DNA from: Eubacteriales bacterium
GTDB lineage: Bacteria > Bacillota_A > Clostridia > Christensenellales > Aristaeellaceae
Direction of reading: 5' to 3'
NCBI GenBank assembly: GCA_028692205.1
Contig: JAQUXV010000140.1
Location: 1-6,962, forward strand
DNA: 6,962 bases
Positions within the stretch are counted from its first letter, which is position 1. Each line of letters begins with the position of its first letter. The position numbers and the translations under genes are program-made. Below the pieces are notes generated by a model. The model was not told the origin of the DNA and searched no databases. It saw only the letters and a list, made by a program, of their open reading frames with translations. Shown here piece after piece: positions 1-6,400 of the stretch.

Positions 1-1208
1 AGAAGAGTTACAGCAAATACGGGCTGATCGACTGGACGCGTATGAACCGCGACGCCCGCAAAGCATTGCAGGAAATTGACGTAAACGACATCGACCCGGG
101 TAAAAAGGCGGCCGATCTGGATTTCGCGGCCCGGCAGATGGTGGAAATTGCCAAAGTGCTGAGCGTCGTCTCCGAAGCAGGTGATGGAAAAGCCATCATT
201 TTATTAGATGAGCCGACAACCGTGCTTTCCGATGATGAGATTGAGCGGCTGTTTAAGCAGGTTCGCCGCATGAAAGAGCAGGGCAACGCGGTGGTATTTA
301 TTTCCCATCGTTTGGATGAAGTGCTGAAAATCACCGATCGCATCTACGTTTTCAAAGACGGCGACAACACCGCCGTAATGGACACGAAGGACGCGGACAT
401 CGGCACCCTGTATGAAAAGATGGTCGGGCGCTCGACCACCGGCGAGTATTTCATCGAAAGCCGTCAGGCCGTGCCCGGCGACGAGGTTGTGTTGAAGGCG
501 ACGGACCTGAGCCTGTTCAGCGGCTTCAATCATCTTTCCTTTGAATTGCACAAGGGTGAAATTCTCGGTTTCAGCGGTGTAGAAGGCTCGGGTAAAGAAG
601 CCTTGTGCTCCTCTCTCTGCGGCGACGAGGGCTTTACGGCCGGCACGCTGGAGGTGTGCGGAAAGCGCTATGAGTTCGCCAACCCCTGTCAGGCACGGCG
701 CGCCAGCATCCTGTGCGTGCCCAAGGAGCGCCGCGACGAAGGCATCATCGGCATCCTCTCCCTCACCGACAACATTACCATCTCCCATATGGAGAAGCTT
801 TCCAATCACGGGTTCCTCTCGGACCGCAAGCTGCGCAAGGTTGCACAGGGCTGGGTAGACAAGGTCGGCATTAAATGTTTCAGCATCGACGACCGCATCA
901 ACCAGCTATCCGGCGGCAACGCGCAGAAGGTAGTTTTCTCCCGCGCGCTGGAAAGCGGGTGCCAGATTCTGATTCTCAACCACCCGACGCGCGGCGTGGA
1001 CGTAGGTTCCAAAGAAGAAATTTATACGCTGATTCGCGATATTACGGAAGCGGGTATTTCCGTAATCCTGCTTGGCGACACGTTGGACGAATGTATCGGC
1101 ATGTGCAACCGCATCATCGTGCTCAAGGACGGCGTGTTCAACGGCGAATTCGATTGTCCCGTGGGGAATAAGCCATCCCAGCTTGATCTGGTCAAGGCAA
1201 TGATGTGA
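1..1208 (+). CDS. Sugar ABC transporter ATP-binding protein (RbsA/MglA/AlsA class), 5' truncated
   Basis: Cytoplasmic ATPase that powers a monosaccharide importer; two nucleotide-binding domains are fused in one chain. The frame is open from base 3, so the gene starts outside the window. About 401 residues are present versus roughly 490-510 in the family, so the first Walker A is missing. In domain 1, Walker B is intact (Asp 207-209, Glu 210-212), as is the H-loop His (306-308), but the signature reads LDFAARQ (117-137) instead of LSGGQ. In domain 2, Walker A is GVEGSGKEA (576-602) and the signature LSGGN is intact (906-920), but the Walker B Asp-Glu pair is Asn-His (978-983) and the H-loop His position is Asp (1077-1079). 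The motif PTRGVDVG after Walker B is typical of sugar importers. The permease gene starts 13 nt after the stop. The family is certain; the sugar is not. No binding-protein gene lies in the window. Confidence 0.96.
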   Translation, partial: KSYSKYGLIDWTRMNRDARKALQEIDVNDIDPGKKAADLDFAARQMVEIAKVLSVVSEAGDGKAIILLDEPTTVLSDDEIERLFKQVRRMKEQGNAVVFISHRLDEVLKITDRIYVFKDGDNTAVMDTKDADIGTLYEKMVGRSTTGEYFIESRQAVPGDEVVLKATDLSLFSGFNHLSFELHKGEILGFSGVEGSGKEALCSSLCGDEGFTAGTLEVCGKRYEFANPCQARRASILCVPKERRDEGIIGILSLTDNITISHMEKLSNHGFLSDRKLRKVAQGWVDKVGIKCFSIDDRINQLSGGNAQKVVFSRALESGCQILILNHPTRGVDVGSKEEIYTLIRDITEAGISVILLGDTLDECIGMCNRIIVLKDGVFNGEFDCPVGNKPSQLDLVKAMM

Positions 1209-1221
1209 GGGAGGTTCAACC

Positions 1222-2178
1222 ATGAAAACCAAGCAAGCACAGCTTTCCAACCTTTCCAAATACATGTGTTATATCAGCGTTGTGCTGGTATTTGGGGTGT
1301 TCACCATCGCGACACCCAATTTTATGAGCGCTTACAGCCTCCAGAACCTGATGTTGGAAGTGTCTCCACTTCTGCTGATGGCCTGCGGCATCTCCTTTGT
1401 CATCTTCACAGGCGGCATCGACCTTGGAACCGGCGCGGTAGCGTCATGCTCCTGTGTGTTGACGGGCCTGTACATTTCCCAGGTCGGGCTGTGGGTTGTC
1501 CCGCTGATGCTGATCTTCGGCGTGATTATGGGCTGGCTTAACGGCGTTCTGGTCACCAAACTGAAGCTGCCCAGCTTTATCGTAACGCTTTGCACCATGA
1601 ACTTCTGGAGCTGCATCGCGCTGACCCAGGCGCCCGATGGTTCCAAAGCCATCGCCATGAAATCCCGCTATCTGGTCAAGTGGGCTTCCCAGCCATTTCT
1701 GGGCATTCCGGTCATGTTCTACATCGCGCTTGCCATTGTGCTACTGCTGTTTTGCCTGCAACAGTACACCGTATACGGCCGGTCCATTATGGCGGTCGGC
1801 GCAAACACCAAAGCGACGCGGCTTGCGGGCGTGGATACGGAAAAAGCCCAGATGATGGCCATGATCATCTGCTCCACCTGCAGCTCCCTCTCCGGCGTAA
1901 TGTATGCTTTCAAACTGAAAAGCGCAGTGCCGACCGTAGGCGACAGTCTTGGTCTGCTCGCCATCGCTTCGGTCGCGTTGGGCGGCGCGTCCATGGCAGG
2001 CGGCCGGGGCAGCGTGCTGCATACGGCAATCGGCGTCATCACTATCGTGGCCGTCAACTCCGGCCTGAATATGATGGGCGTTAATCCCCTGTGGAAGGAT
2101 ATTGTCATCGGCGCGATTCTTATCGGCGCGGTATGCCTCAACTCCGACCTGAAGGGCCGCGACATCATCGTCAAGTAA
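1222..2178 (+). CDS. Sugar ABC transporter permease (RbsC/AlsC-like, BPD_transp_2 family)
   Basis: Integral membrane subunit forming the sugar translocation path; it would work as a dimer with the ATPase encoded just upstream. The protein has 318 residues, normal for the family. A GGGAGG Shine-Dalgarno (1209-1214) lies 7 nt before the ATG. About nine or ten hydrophobic segments are visible, for example near residues 15-31, 45-62, 90-110, 163-182, 212-232, 272-290 and 293-310. Family hallmarks are the NFMS segment after the first helix, GGIDLG (64-69), and the cytoplasmic coupling segment GANTKATRLAGVD (193-205), which should contact the ATPase. The C-terminal half, with GGASMAGGRGS followed by a Trp-Lys-Asp segment, is also typical. 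Only one permease gene is visible, consistent with a homodimeric pore, although a second could lie elsewhere. Substrate cannot be predicted from this subunit. Confidence 0.95.
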   Translation: MKTKQAQLSNLSKYMCYISVVLVFGVFTIATPNFMSAYSLQNLMLEVSPLLLMACGISFVIFTGGIDLGTGAVASCSCVLTGLYISQVGLWVVPLMLIFGVIMGWLNGVLVTKLKLPSFIVTLCTMNFWSCIALTQAPDGSKAIAMKSRYLVKWASQPFLGIPVMFYIALAIVLLLFCLQQYTVYGRSIMAVGANTKATRLAGVDTEKAQMMAMIICSTCSSLSGVMYAFKLKSAVPTVGDSLGLLAIASVALGGASMAGGRGSVLHTAIGVITIVAVNSGLNMMGVNPLWKDIVIGAILIGAVCLNSDLKGRDIIVK

Positions 2179-2276
2179 GCAGGAAAACGAACCAAAAGGG
2201 CTCCGCATACCGGGTTGAAACAGCCCCGGTATCCCGGATATGCCCGTTTACACGAAACGGGAGGCAATTAAAGCAT
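2179..2276 (+). promoter_or_regulatory. Intercistronic leader with two inverted repeats, the second covering the Shine-Dalgarno
   Basis: This is the longest gap in the window (98 nt). The first repeat is ATACCGGG (2207-2214) with CCCGGTAT (2225-2232): a perfect 8-bp stem with a 10-nt loop. The second is CCCGTTT (2243-2249) with AAACGGG (2255-2261): a perfect 7-bp stem with a 5-nt loop. The ribosome binding site for the next gene, GGGAGG (2259-2264), shares its three G residues with the 3' arm of the second stem. Neither stem is followed by a run of T, so they do not look like intrinsic terminators. Possible roles are RNA processing or stabilisation between transporter and enzyme genes, or lowered translation of the transketolase subunit. 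The repeats are seen directly; the role is inference. Confidence 0.6.
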
Positions 2277-3140
2277 ATGGAACAGGCGGAACTTCTCCAG
2301 TTGCAGAAATTTTCCGCGAAGATACGGCGAAACATTCTTCGCATGTTGGAATGGCGCAAATACGGGCATCTTGGCGGCTCCATGTCGATTGTGGAAACAC
2401 TGTCGGTGCTGTACGGCAAACAGATGCGTTACGATCCAAAAAATCCGCAATGGCCCGACCGTGATTATCTGGTGATTTCCAAGGGGCATTCCGGTGCGGC
2501 GTTATACTGTACGCTGGCAATTCTGGGTTACTTTGATGAATCGTGGCTGTTTACGCTCAACGAGGGCGGCACGCGCCTGCCCTCCCACCCCGACCGTTTT
2601 TTAACCCCCGGCGTGGATGCCACCACCGGGTCGCTGGGGCAGGGCACCTCCGTTGCCGCGGGGCTCGGCATGGCATTCCGAATGGAAAAGTCGGATCAGT
2701 ACGTATACCTGATCGTCGGCGACGGCGAGCTGAACGAGGGCCAGTGCTGGGAAGCGTTCCAGTATATCGCCGCGCGGAAGCTGAACCACGTGATCGTGAT
2801 GATCGACGAAAACAAGCGCCAGCTGGACGGCTACACCAAAGACATCATCAACCCCTTCAGCATCGCCGCAAAGATGAGCGCCTTTGGTTTCCATGTGGAG
2901 ACTGTGAACGGTGCGAAAGAGGATGAAATCTCCGCCGCGATCGACCGCGCCAAAGCGGTGGGGGATCAGGCTGTCTGCATCGTTCTGGACACCATAAAGG
3001 GGCAGGGTGTGCCGTATTTTGAGAATTTGTTGGACAACCATTCCGTTAAATTCGGGCCGAAGGACAACCAGGCGGCGGAACAGGCTATTGCGGAACTGAC
3101 GCGCTTTATCGAAGGTGAGGGACAGACATGTGGAGCTTAA
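2277..3140 (+). CDS. Transketolase, N-terminal (thiamine diphosphate-binding) subunit
   Basis: N-terminal half of a split transketolase, 287 residues, the usual size for such subunits. It would pair with the next gene product to move two-carbon ketol units between sugar phosphates in the cytoplasm. Visible family motifs are GHLGGSMS (30-37), SKGHS (68-72) and TGSLGQG (117-123). The thiamine diphosphate/Mg site starts at GDGELNEGQ (148-156) and ends at DENKRQLDG (177-185), with Asp149 and Asn179 as expected metal ligands. The start is set at 2277, where an ATG follows GGGAGG (2259-2264) by 12 nt and the protein begins like its relatives. An upstream in-frame start at 2091 would lie inside the permease gene and add about 60 non-homologous residues. 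A dedicated copy in a sugar-uptake operon suggests a catabolic role rather than housekeeping. Split transketolases for apulose 4-phosphate or sulfo-sugars are known, so the substrate is open. Confidence 0.93.
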   Translation: MEQAELLQLQKFSAKIRRNILRMLEWRKYGHLGGSMSIVETLSVLYGKQMRYDPKNPQWPDRDYLVISKGHSGAALYCTLAILGYFDESWLFTLNEGGTRLPSHPDRFLTPGVDATTGSLGQGTSVAAGLGMAFRMEKSDQYVYLIVGDGELNEGQCWEAFQYIAARKLNHVIVMIDENKRQLDGYTKDIINPFSIAAKMSAFGFHVETVNGAKEDEISAAIDRAKAVGDQAVCIVLDTIKGQGVPYFENLLDNHSVKFGPKDNQAAEQAIAELTRFIEGEGQTCGA

Positions 3141-3141
3141 C

Positions 3142-3146
3142 AGGAG
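3142..3146 (+). promoter_or_regulatory. Ribosome binding site (AGGAG) supporting the 3158 start of the transketolase C-terminal subunit
   Basis: AGGAG sits 11 nt before the ATG at 3158 and directly after the TAA stop of the N-terminal subunit gene. A competing site, GGTGAGGG (3114-3121), lies 6 nt before an earlier in-frame ATG at 3128, inside the end of the upstream gene. Either could be used. The 3158 start is preferred because the extra ten residues from 3128 do not resemble the start of other transketolase C-terminal subunits. Confidence 0.55.
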
Positions 3147-3157
3147 AAAATAACGCC

Positions 3158-4084
3158 ATGGAAATGCGCCGCGTGTTTGTGGATACGCTGATGGAGATGA
3201 TGGAGAACAACCCGAAGATCGTCGCGATGGACGCCGATCTGGGCACCGCGTCCTCCTTTGTACGCATTCGCGAGCGGTTTCCGGAACAGTTTATGGAAAT
3301 GGGTATCGCCGAAGCAAACATGATCGGGACAGCAGCAGGCATGTCCATGCGGGGTTTCGTGCCTTTCGTGCATTCCTTTTCGCCGTTCGTATCCCGCCGC
3401 GTGGGCGATCAGCTGTTTCTGGAGGGCGCGTACGCGCGCAACACCCTCAACATCTATGCTTCCGATCCGGGCGTATGCGCGGCGGCCAACGGCGGCACCC
3501 ACACCACCTTTGAGGATATGGCCTTCATCCGCGCCATTCCAACCGTGCAGATTTTCGATCCCGCGGACGGTGTGCAGCTGAAATGGCTTCTGCACACGCT
3601 GGTCGGTCTGAAAGGCGTACATTACATTCGCGCCAACCGGAAAGAAATGCCGCAAATCTATGCGGAAGGTTCCACCTTCGAGCTGGGACACGGCAATGTG
3701 CTGCGGAAAGGCGACGATGTGCTGATCATTGCCGCAGGCGAGTTGGTTCGCCCCGCGCTGGACGCCGCTGAAATGCTTGCCAGGCAGAACGTATCGGCCG
3801 AAGTGATCGACATGTTCAACATCAAGCCGCTGGACAAGGAATTAGTGCTCACGGCAACTCGCGGCAAACAGCGTGTTGTAACCGCGGAGAACCACAGCAT
3901 CATCGGCGGGCTGGGCAGCGCGGTTGCCGAAGTGCTGGCGGGAGCCGGGCAAATGCCGCCGCTTTACCGCGTCGGCGTGGAGGATCGTTTCAGCCAGGTT
4001 GGCTCCATTGATTACCTGAAGCAGGAATACGGCCTCACGGCGGAGCACATTACACGCTGCGCGCTGGGCCAGTGTGCGGATTGA
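3158..4084 (+). CDS. Transketolase, C-terminal (pyrimidine-binding) subunit
   Basis: Partner of the preceding gene product; it supplies the pyrimidine-binding domain and the C-terminal domain of the transketolase. With the 3158 start it has 308 residues, normal for the family; the alternative ATG at 3128 gives 318. The key motif is MGIAEAN (48-54), whose Glu52 is the conserved acid that activates thiamine diphosphate by contacting the aminopyrimidine. It is followed by GTAAGMSMRGFVPFVHSFSP (57-76). NGGTHTTFED (111-120), with His115, corresponds to the usual (S/T)HQ..ED region at the active site, and the following IPTVQIFDPAD segment is also typical. The C-terminal third has the expected swivel-domain elements, including TAENHSIIGGLGSAVAE. 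The gene lies 17 nt after the N-terminal subunit gene, or overlaps it by 13 nt with the earlier start, which would help make equal amounts of the two chains. Family assignment is firm; the donor sugar is not known. Confidence 0.93.
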   Translation: MEMRRVFVDTLMEMMENNPKIVAMDADLGTASSFVRIRERFPEQFMEMGIAEANMIGTAAGMSMRGFVPFVHSFSPFVSRRVGDQLFLEGAYARNTLNIYASDPGVCAAANGGTHTTFEDMAFIRAIPTVQIFDPADGVQLKWLLHTLVGLKGVHYIRANRKEMPQIYAEGSTFELGHGNVLRKGDDVLIIAAGELVRPALDAAEMLARQNVSAEVIDMFNIKPLDKELVLTATRGKQRVVTAENHSIIGGLGSAVAEVLAGAGQMPPLYRVGVEDRFSQVGSIDYLKQEYGLTAEHITRCALGQCAD

Positions 4085-4121
4085 GATTATCTGCCTGCCG
4101 AAAACCGGCGTAAGCCGCATT

Positions 4122-4126
4122 GGAGG
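4122..4126 (+). promoter_or_regulatory. Ribosome binding site (GGAGG) that fixes the PfkB kinase start
   Basis: GGAGG lies 8 nt before the ATG at 4135. An in-frame TTG at 4120 immediately abuts and precedes this site and would place it inside the coding region, so the ATG is the better start. Confidence 0.8.
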
Positions 4127-4134
4127 TTTCCCCT

Positions 4135-5079
4135 ATGGACATTTACACGCTCGGCGAGATGGTAATCGACTTCATCCCGGGCAGCGAGCCTGACAGCTAC
4201 ATTCGCAACGCGGGCGGCGCGCCGGCCAACGTGGCGATCGCCGTTGCCCGCAACGGCCTGAACGCAGGCTTTTGCGGCAAGGTTGGGGACGATGATTTCG
4301 GCGTTTTTCTACAGGAAACACTTCGGCGGGAAGGCGTTGCCGTTCTTTGCCCGGAGCGCTGCGCCGAAGCCGTAACCACCATGGCGTTTGTAAACCTGAC
4401 GCCCGAAGGCGAGCGCTCCTTTACCTTCGCGCGCAAACCCGGCGCGGATATGATGCTCACCCCAGAGGACGTACGGGACGAACATCTTCAAAACAGCACG
4501 ATTGTGCATTCCGGCTCCTGCTCCCTTTCCGCCGGAAGTACCGTAGCCGCAACCGAACAGCTGCTGCGCCGGGGGCGGGAACTTGATAAGCTGGTCAGCT
4601 TCGATATGAATTACCGCAACCTTATGTGGAACGACGACAGCGCAGCCGCCGTGGCTGCGGTTCGGCGGAACCTGCCGTATGTTGATTTGCTAAAACTATC
4701 TGAGGAAGAAGTGGAAATGCTCGGCGGTGAAAGCACCCTTCCCGCGCTGGCGCGGGACAACGGTATCGCCGTACTGGTAGAAACTTTGGGTTCCAAAGGC
4801 GCCATATGCTTGTTTCAGGGACACAGGTTGTTCGTGGAAGGGCTGAAAGCCGAAAAGGTTGTGGATACCACCGGCGCGGGCGACGCCTTCTGGGGCGGAT
4901 TCCTGTCCCGATTGCTGATGCTGGGGATCCGGCACACGGAGGAGATTACGGAAAGCGCCCTGTTGGACGCGCTGCGTTACGGCAGCGTAGGCGGCTGCCT
5001 GTGCGTGGAAGCCAAGGGCGCCATCTCGTCGCTGCCGACCCGTGCGCAAATCGAAGCGTATCTTGCCAAACACGCCTGA
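4135..5079 (+). CDS. PfkB-family sugar kinase, fructokinase-like
   Basis: Cytoplasmic ribokinase-family enzyme that would phosphorylate the imported sugar with ATP; 314 residues, the normal length. The N-terminus GEMVIDFIP (7-15) carries the conserved Asp12 seen in sugar contacts. GGAPANVAIAVAR (27-39) is the first PfkB signature, and its GGAPANVA form is typical of fructokinases. FDMNYR (156-161) matches the fructokinase-like FDxNxR segment. ETLGSKGA precedes the second signature, DTTGAGDAFWGGF (244-256), where Asp250 is the catalytic base and GAGD forms the anion hole. The start is chosen from the GGAGG site 8 nt upstream. There is a 50-nt gap after the transketolase gene and a 26-nt gap before the epimerase. 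Fructokinase is the nearest guess by motif, but PfkB relatives act on many ketoses and on 2-keto-3-deoxygluconate. Given the neighbouring epimerase and isomerase, a ketohexose such as allulose is equally possible. Confidence 0.92.
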   Translation: MDIYTLGEMVIDFIPGSEPDSYIRNAGGAPANVAIAVARNGLNAGFCGKVGDDDFGVFLQETLRREGVAVLCPERCAEAVTTMAFVNLTPEGERSFTFARKPGADMMLTPEDVRDEHLQNSTIVHSGSCSLSAGSTVAATEQLLRRGRELDKLVSFDMNYRNLMWNDDSAAAVAAVRRNLPYVDLLKLSEEEVEMLGGESTLPALARDNGIAVLVETLGSKGAICLFQGHRLFVEGLKAEKVVDTTGAGDAFWGGFLSRLLMLGIRHTEEITESALLDALRYGSVGGCLCVEAKGAISSLPTRAQIEAYLAKHA

Positions 5080-5093
5080 AGAAAAAGCCGAAA

Positions 5094-5099
5094 GGGAGG
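5094..5099 (+). promoter_or_regulatory. Ribosome binding site (GGGAGG) that decides the epimerase start
   Basis: GGGAGG directly abuts an in-frame ATG at 5100, which is too close for initiation, and lies 6 nt before a second in-frame ATG at 5106. The second ATG is therefore the likely start. The difference is only two residues. Confidence 0.75.
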
Positions 5100-5105
5100 A
5101 TGAAT

Positions 5106-5783
5106 ATGAACCAATCCGTATGGAATGAGAAACGGATCGTTTCTCCATCGCTGATCTGTTTGGATCTGTGCGATTTGAAACAGCAGATCGGCCAGTTGGA
5201 GCGGGCAGGCTGCAAATTGCTGCATGTGGATATTCTGGACGGGCATTTCAGCCCCAGTATGCCTTTAGGATTGGAAACGGTGCGCCAGCTCCGTAAAATC
5301 ACCGAGCTGCCTTTCGACGCGCATGTAATGACCACCGCCAACCAGTATTTTGTGGATGAGCTATTGGACATTGGTACACAGCAGATTGTTTTTCATGCCG
5401 AAACCGAGCCTCACGTGGACGGAATGCTCAAGCATATCCACGCAAAAGGCGCGCGCGCCGGGCTGGCGCTGAAACCCGCGACCCCGCTGAACACGCTGGA
5501 ATATGCGCTGGAACTATGCGACGCCGTGTTGCTGATGCTCATCAACCCCGGTTATGCTTCCAGTGCCGGAGAAAAGCAGGTACCCTATGCCGAACGTAAA
5601 ATTCATGAACTGCGCTCGATGATCGACGCACGCGGCCTGCCCACTCTCATCGAGCTGGACGGCCGGGTATCCCCGCAGAATATCCGGGAATATGCGGGGC
5701 ATGCAAACATTTTTGTCGCGGGAACCACCTGCCTGAAGCGCAACGATCTGGAAGCGACTTTCCGTGCCGCCAACGCGCTGTAG
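5106..5783 (+). CDS. Ribulose-phosphate 3-epimerase family protein, AlsE-like (possible allulose-6-phosphate 3-epimerase)
   Basis: TIM-barrel ketose-phosphate C3-epimerase of 225 residues. SPSLICLDL (13-21) is the family's N-terminal strand. The metal ligands expected for this family are all present: His40 and Asp42 in HVDILDGHF, His73 in FDAHVM, and Asp185 in IELDGRV. Asp42 and Asp185 would also be the catalytic acid/base pair. Several positions depart from housekeeping Rpe. The usual VDGG is LDGR (184-187), NPGFGGQ in the mobile active-site loop is replaced by a longer NPGYASSAGEKQ (147-158), and VAGS near the C-terminus is VAGT. E. coli AlsE, which converts D-allulose 6-phosphate to fructose 6-phosphate, likewise has a LMCMDL-type start, a non-DGG strand and VGT. 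With a hexulose-phosphate isomerase encoded next door, a ketohexose 6-phosphate substrate is more likely than ribulose 5-phosphate. The exact substrate is inference. Confidence 0.88.
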   Translation: MNQSVWNEKRIVSPSLICLDLCDLKQQIGQLERAGCKLLHVDILDGHFSPSMPLGLETVRQLRKITELPFDAHVMTTANQYFVDELLDIGTQQIVFHAETEPHVDGMLKHIHAKGARAGLALKPATPLNTLEYALELCDAVLLMLINPGYASSAGEKQVPYAERKIHELRSMIDARGLPTLIELDGRVSPQNIREYAGHANIFVAGTTCLKRNDLEATFRAANAL

Positions 5784-5822
5784 TCGAATACAACGGATCA
5801 ATGGAACGAGGAGGAACATCCG

Positions 5823-6395
5823 ATGGAGGATTTTGATAACCTGTACCGGCAAACCGTTTCCGCCACGATGGACGAGCTGAACCGCGCGCTGAACGCGGTG
5901 GATCCGGCATCGGTGGAAAAGCTTGTGAACGCGATGCTTGCCGCCGAGCAGGTATACTTTGTCGGCGTGGGACGGGTAATGCTGTCGCTGCAGGCCGTTG
6001 CCAAGCGCATGGCGCATCTGGGCATCCGCGCGCACTGTGTGGGCGAAATCACCGAGCCAGCCATCACGGACAAGGATTTGCTGATCGTCGGCTCCGGCAG
6101 CGGTTCGTCGCTGTTCCCGCTGGGCATTGCAAAAAAAGCGCGTACCTTCGGCGCCAAAATCGTTCACATCGGCTCCAACCCTAACGGCGGCATGAAAGAT
6201 GTGGCGGATTTTATGGTTCGCATCCCTGTGCGAACCAAGCTGTATCTGCCCGACGAGATTGATTCCGCACAGCCGATGACCTCGCTTTTCGAGCAGAGCC
6301 TTCTCCTGTTGGGCGACGTGATGGCCAGCATTATCATTCAAAAGAAGAATATTGTGCTGAAAGAACTGTGGCGCTACCACGCCAATCTGGAGTGA
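5823..6395 (+). CDS. SIS-domain sugar-phosphate isomerase, 6-phospho-3-hexuloisomerase (HxlB/PHI) type
   Basis: Single SIS-domain protein of 190 residues, the usual PHI size. PHI interconverts D-arabino-3-hexulose 6-phosphate and fructose 6-phosphate in the ribulose monophosphate pathway. Matches to the family are FVGVGR (46-51), RMAHLG (62-67), VGEITEPAI (73-81), the phosphate-binding loop VGSGSGSS (89-96), the PMTSLFEQ segment with its family-conserved Glu, and a C-terminal YHANLE resembling the RHCNLL end of the archaeal enzyme MJ1247. One departure is the Ser that normally follows GVGR, here Val52. A strong GAGGAGG site (5808-5814) lies 8 nt before the ATG. No hexulose-6-phosphate synthase gene is visible; the neighbour is an epimerase. 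A true formaldehyde-fixing pair is therefore not supported, and the protein may act on another ketose phosphate. The family is well supported; the reaction is not. Confidence 0.87.
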   Translation: MEDFDNLYRQTVSATMDELNRALNAVDPASVEKLVNAMLAAEQVYFVGVGRVMLSLQAVAKRMAHLGIRAHCVGEITEPAITDKDLLIVGSGSGSSLFPLGIAKKARTFGAKIVHIGSNPNGGMKDVADFMVRIPVRTKLYLPDEIDSAQPMTSLFEQSLLLLGDVMASIIIQKKNIVLKELWRYHANLE

Positions 6396-6400
6396 TGCCT

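Noticed and set aside
2207..2261. Rho-independent terminator after the permease gene
   Set aside because: The stems are clear, but no T-rich tract follows either one, and the next ribosome binding site overlaps the second stem.
2091..2276. N-terminal extension of the transketolase N-terminal subunit starting inside the permease gene
   Set aside because: The added residues are the permease sequence in another frame plus the intergenic hairpins. The ATG at 2277 gives the normal family start.
3138..3157. Frameshift or broken gene splitting a single transketolase
   Set aside because: Both halves have the lengths, domain boundaries and ribosome binding sites of the well-known two-subunit transketolases, so the split is natural.
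4097..4109. Small inverted repeat GCCG-AAAAC-CGGC before the kinase gene
   Set aside because: A 4-bp stem in G/C-rich DNA is expected by chance, and it does not involve the ribosome binding site.
4806..5105. Extended start for the epimerase inside the kinase gene
   Set aside because: The kinase reads through to 5079 with its second signature intact, and GGGAGG at 5094-5099 marks the epimerase start at 5106.
5514..6380. Long open frame on the minus strand (288 codons)
   Set aside because: It lies antisense to the epimerase and SIS genes, whose products match known families. It has no recognisable domain and is explained by G/C-rich codon use on the coding strand.
5106..6395. Ribulose monophosphate (formaldehyde-fixing) gene pair
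   Set aside because: The first protein has the SPS start, the metal-binding His/Asp set and the TIM-barrel pattern of Rpe/AlsE epimerases, not the orotidine-decarboxylase-like motifs of hexulose-6-phosphate synthase.
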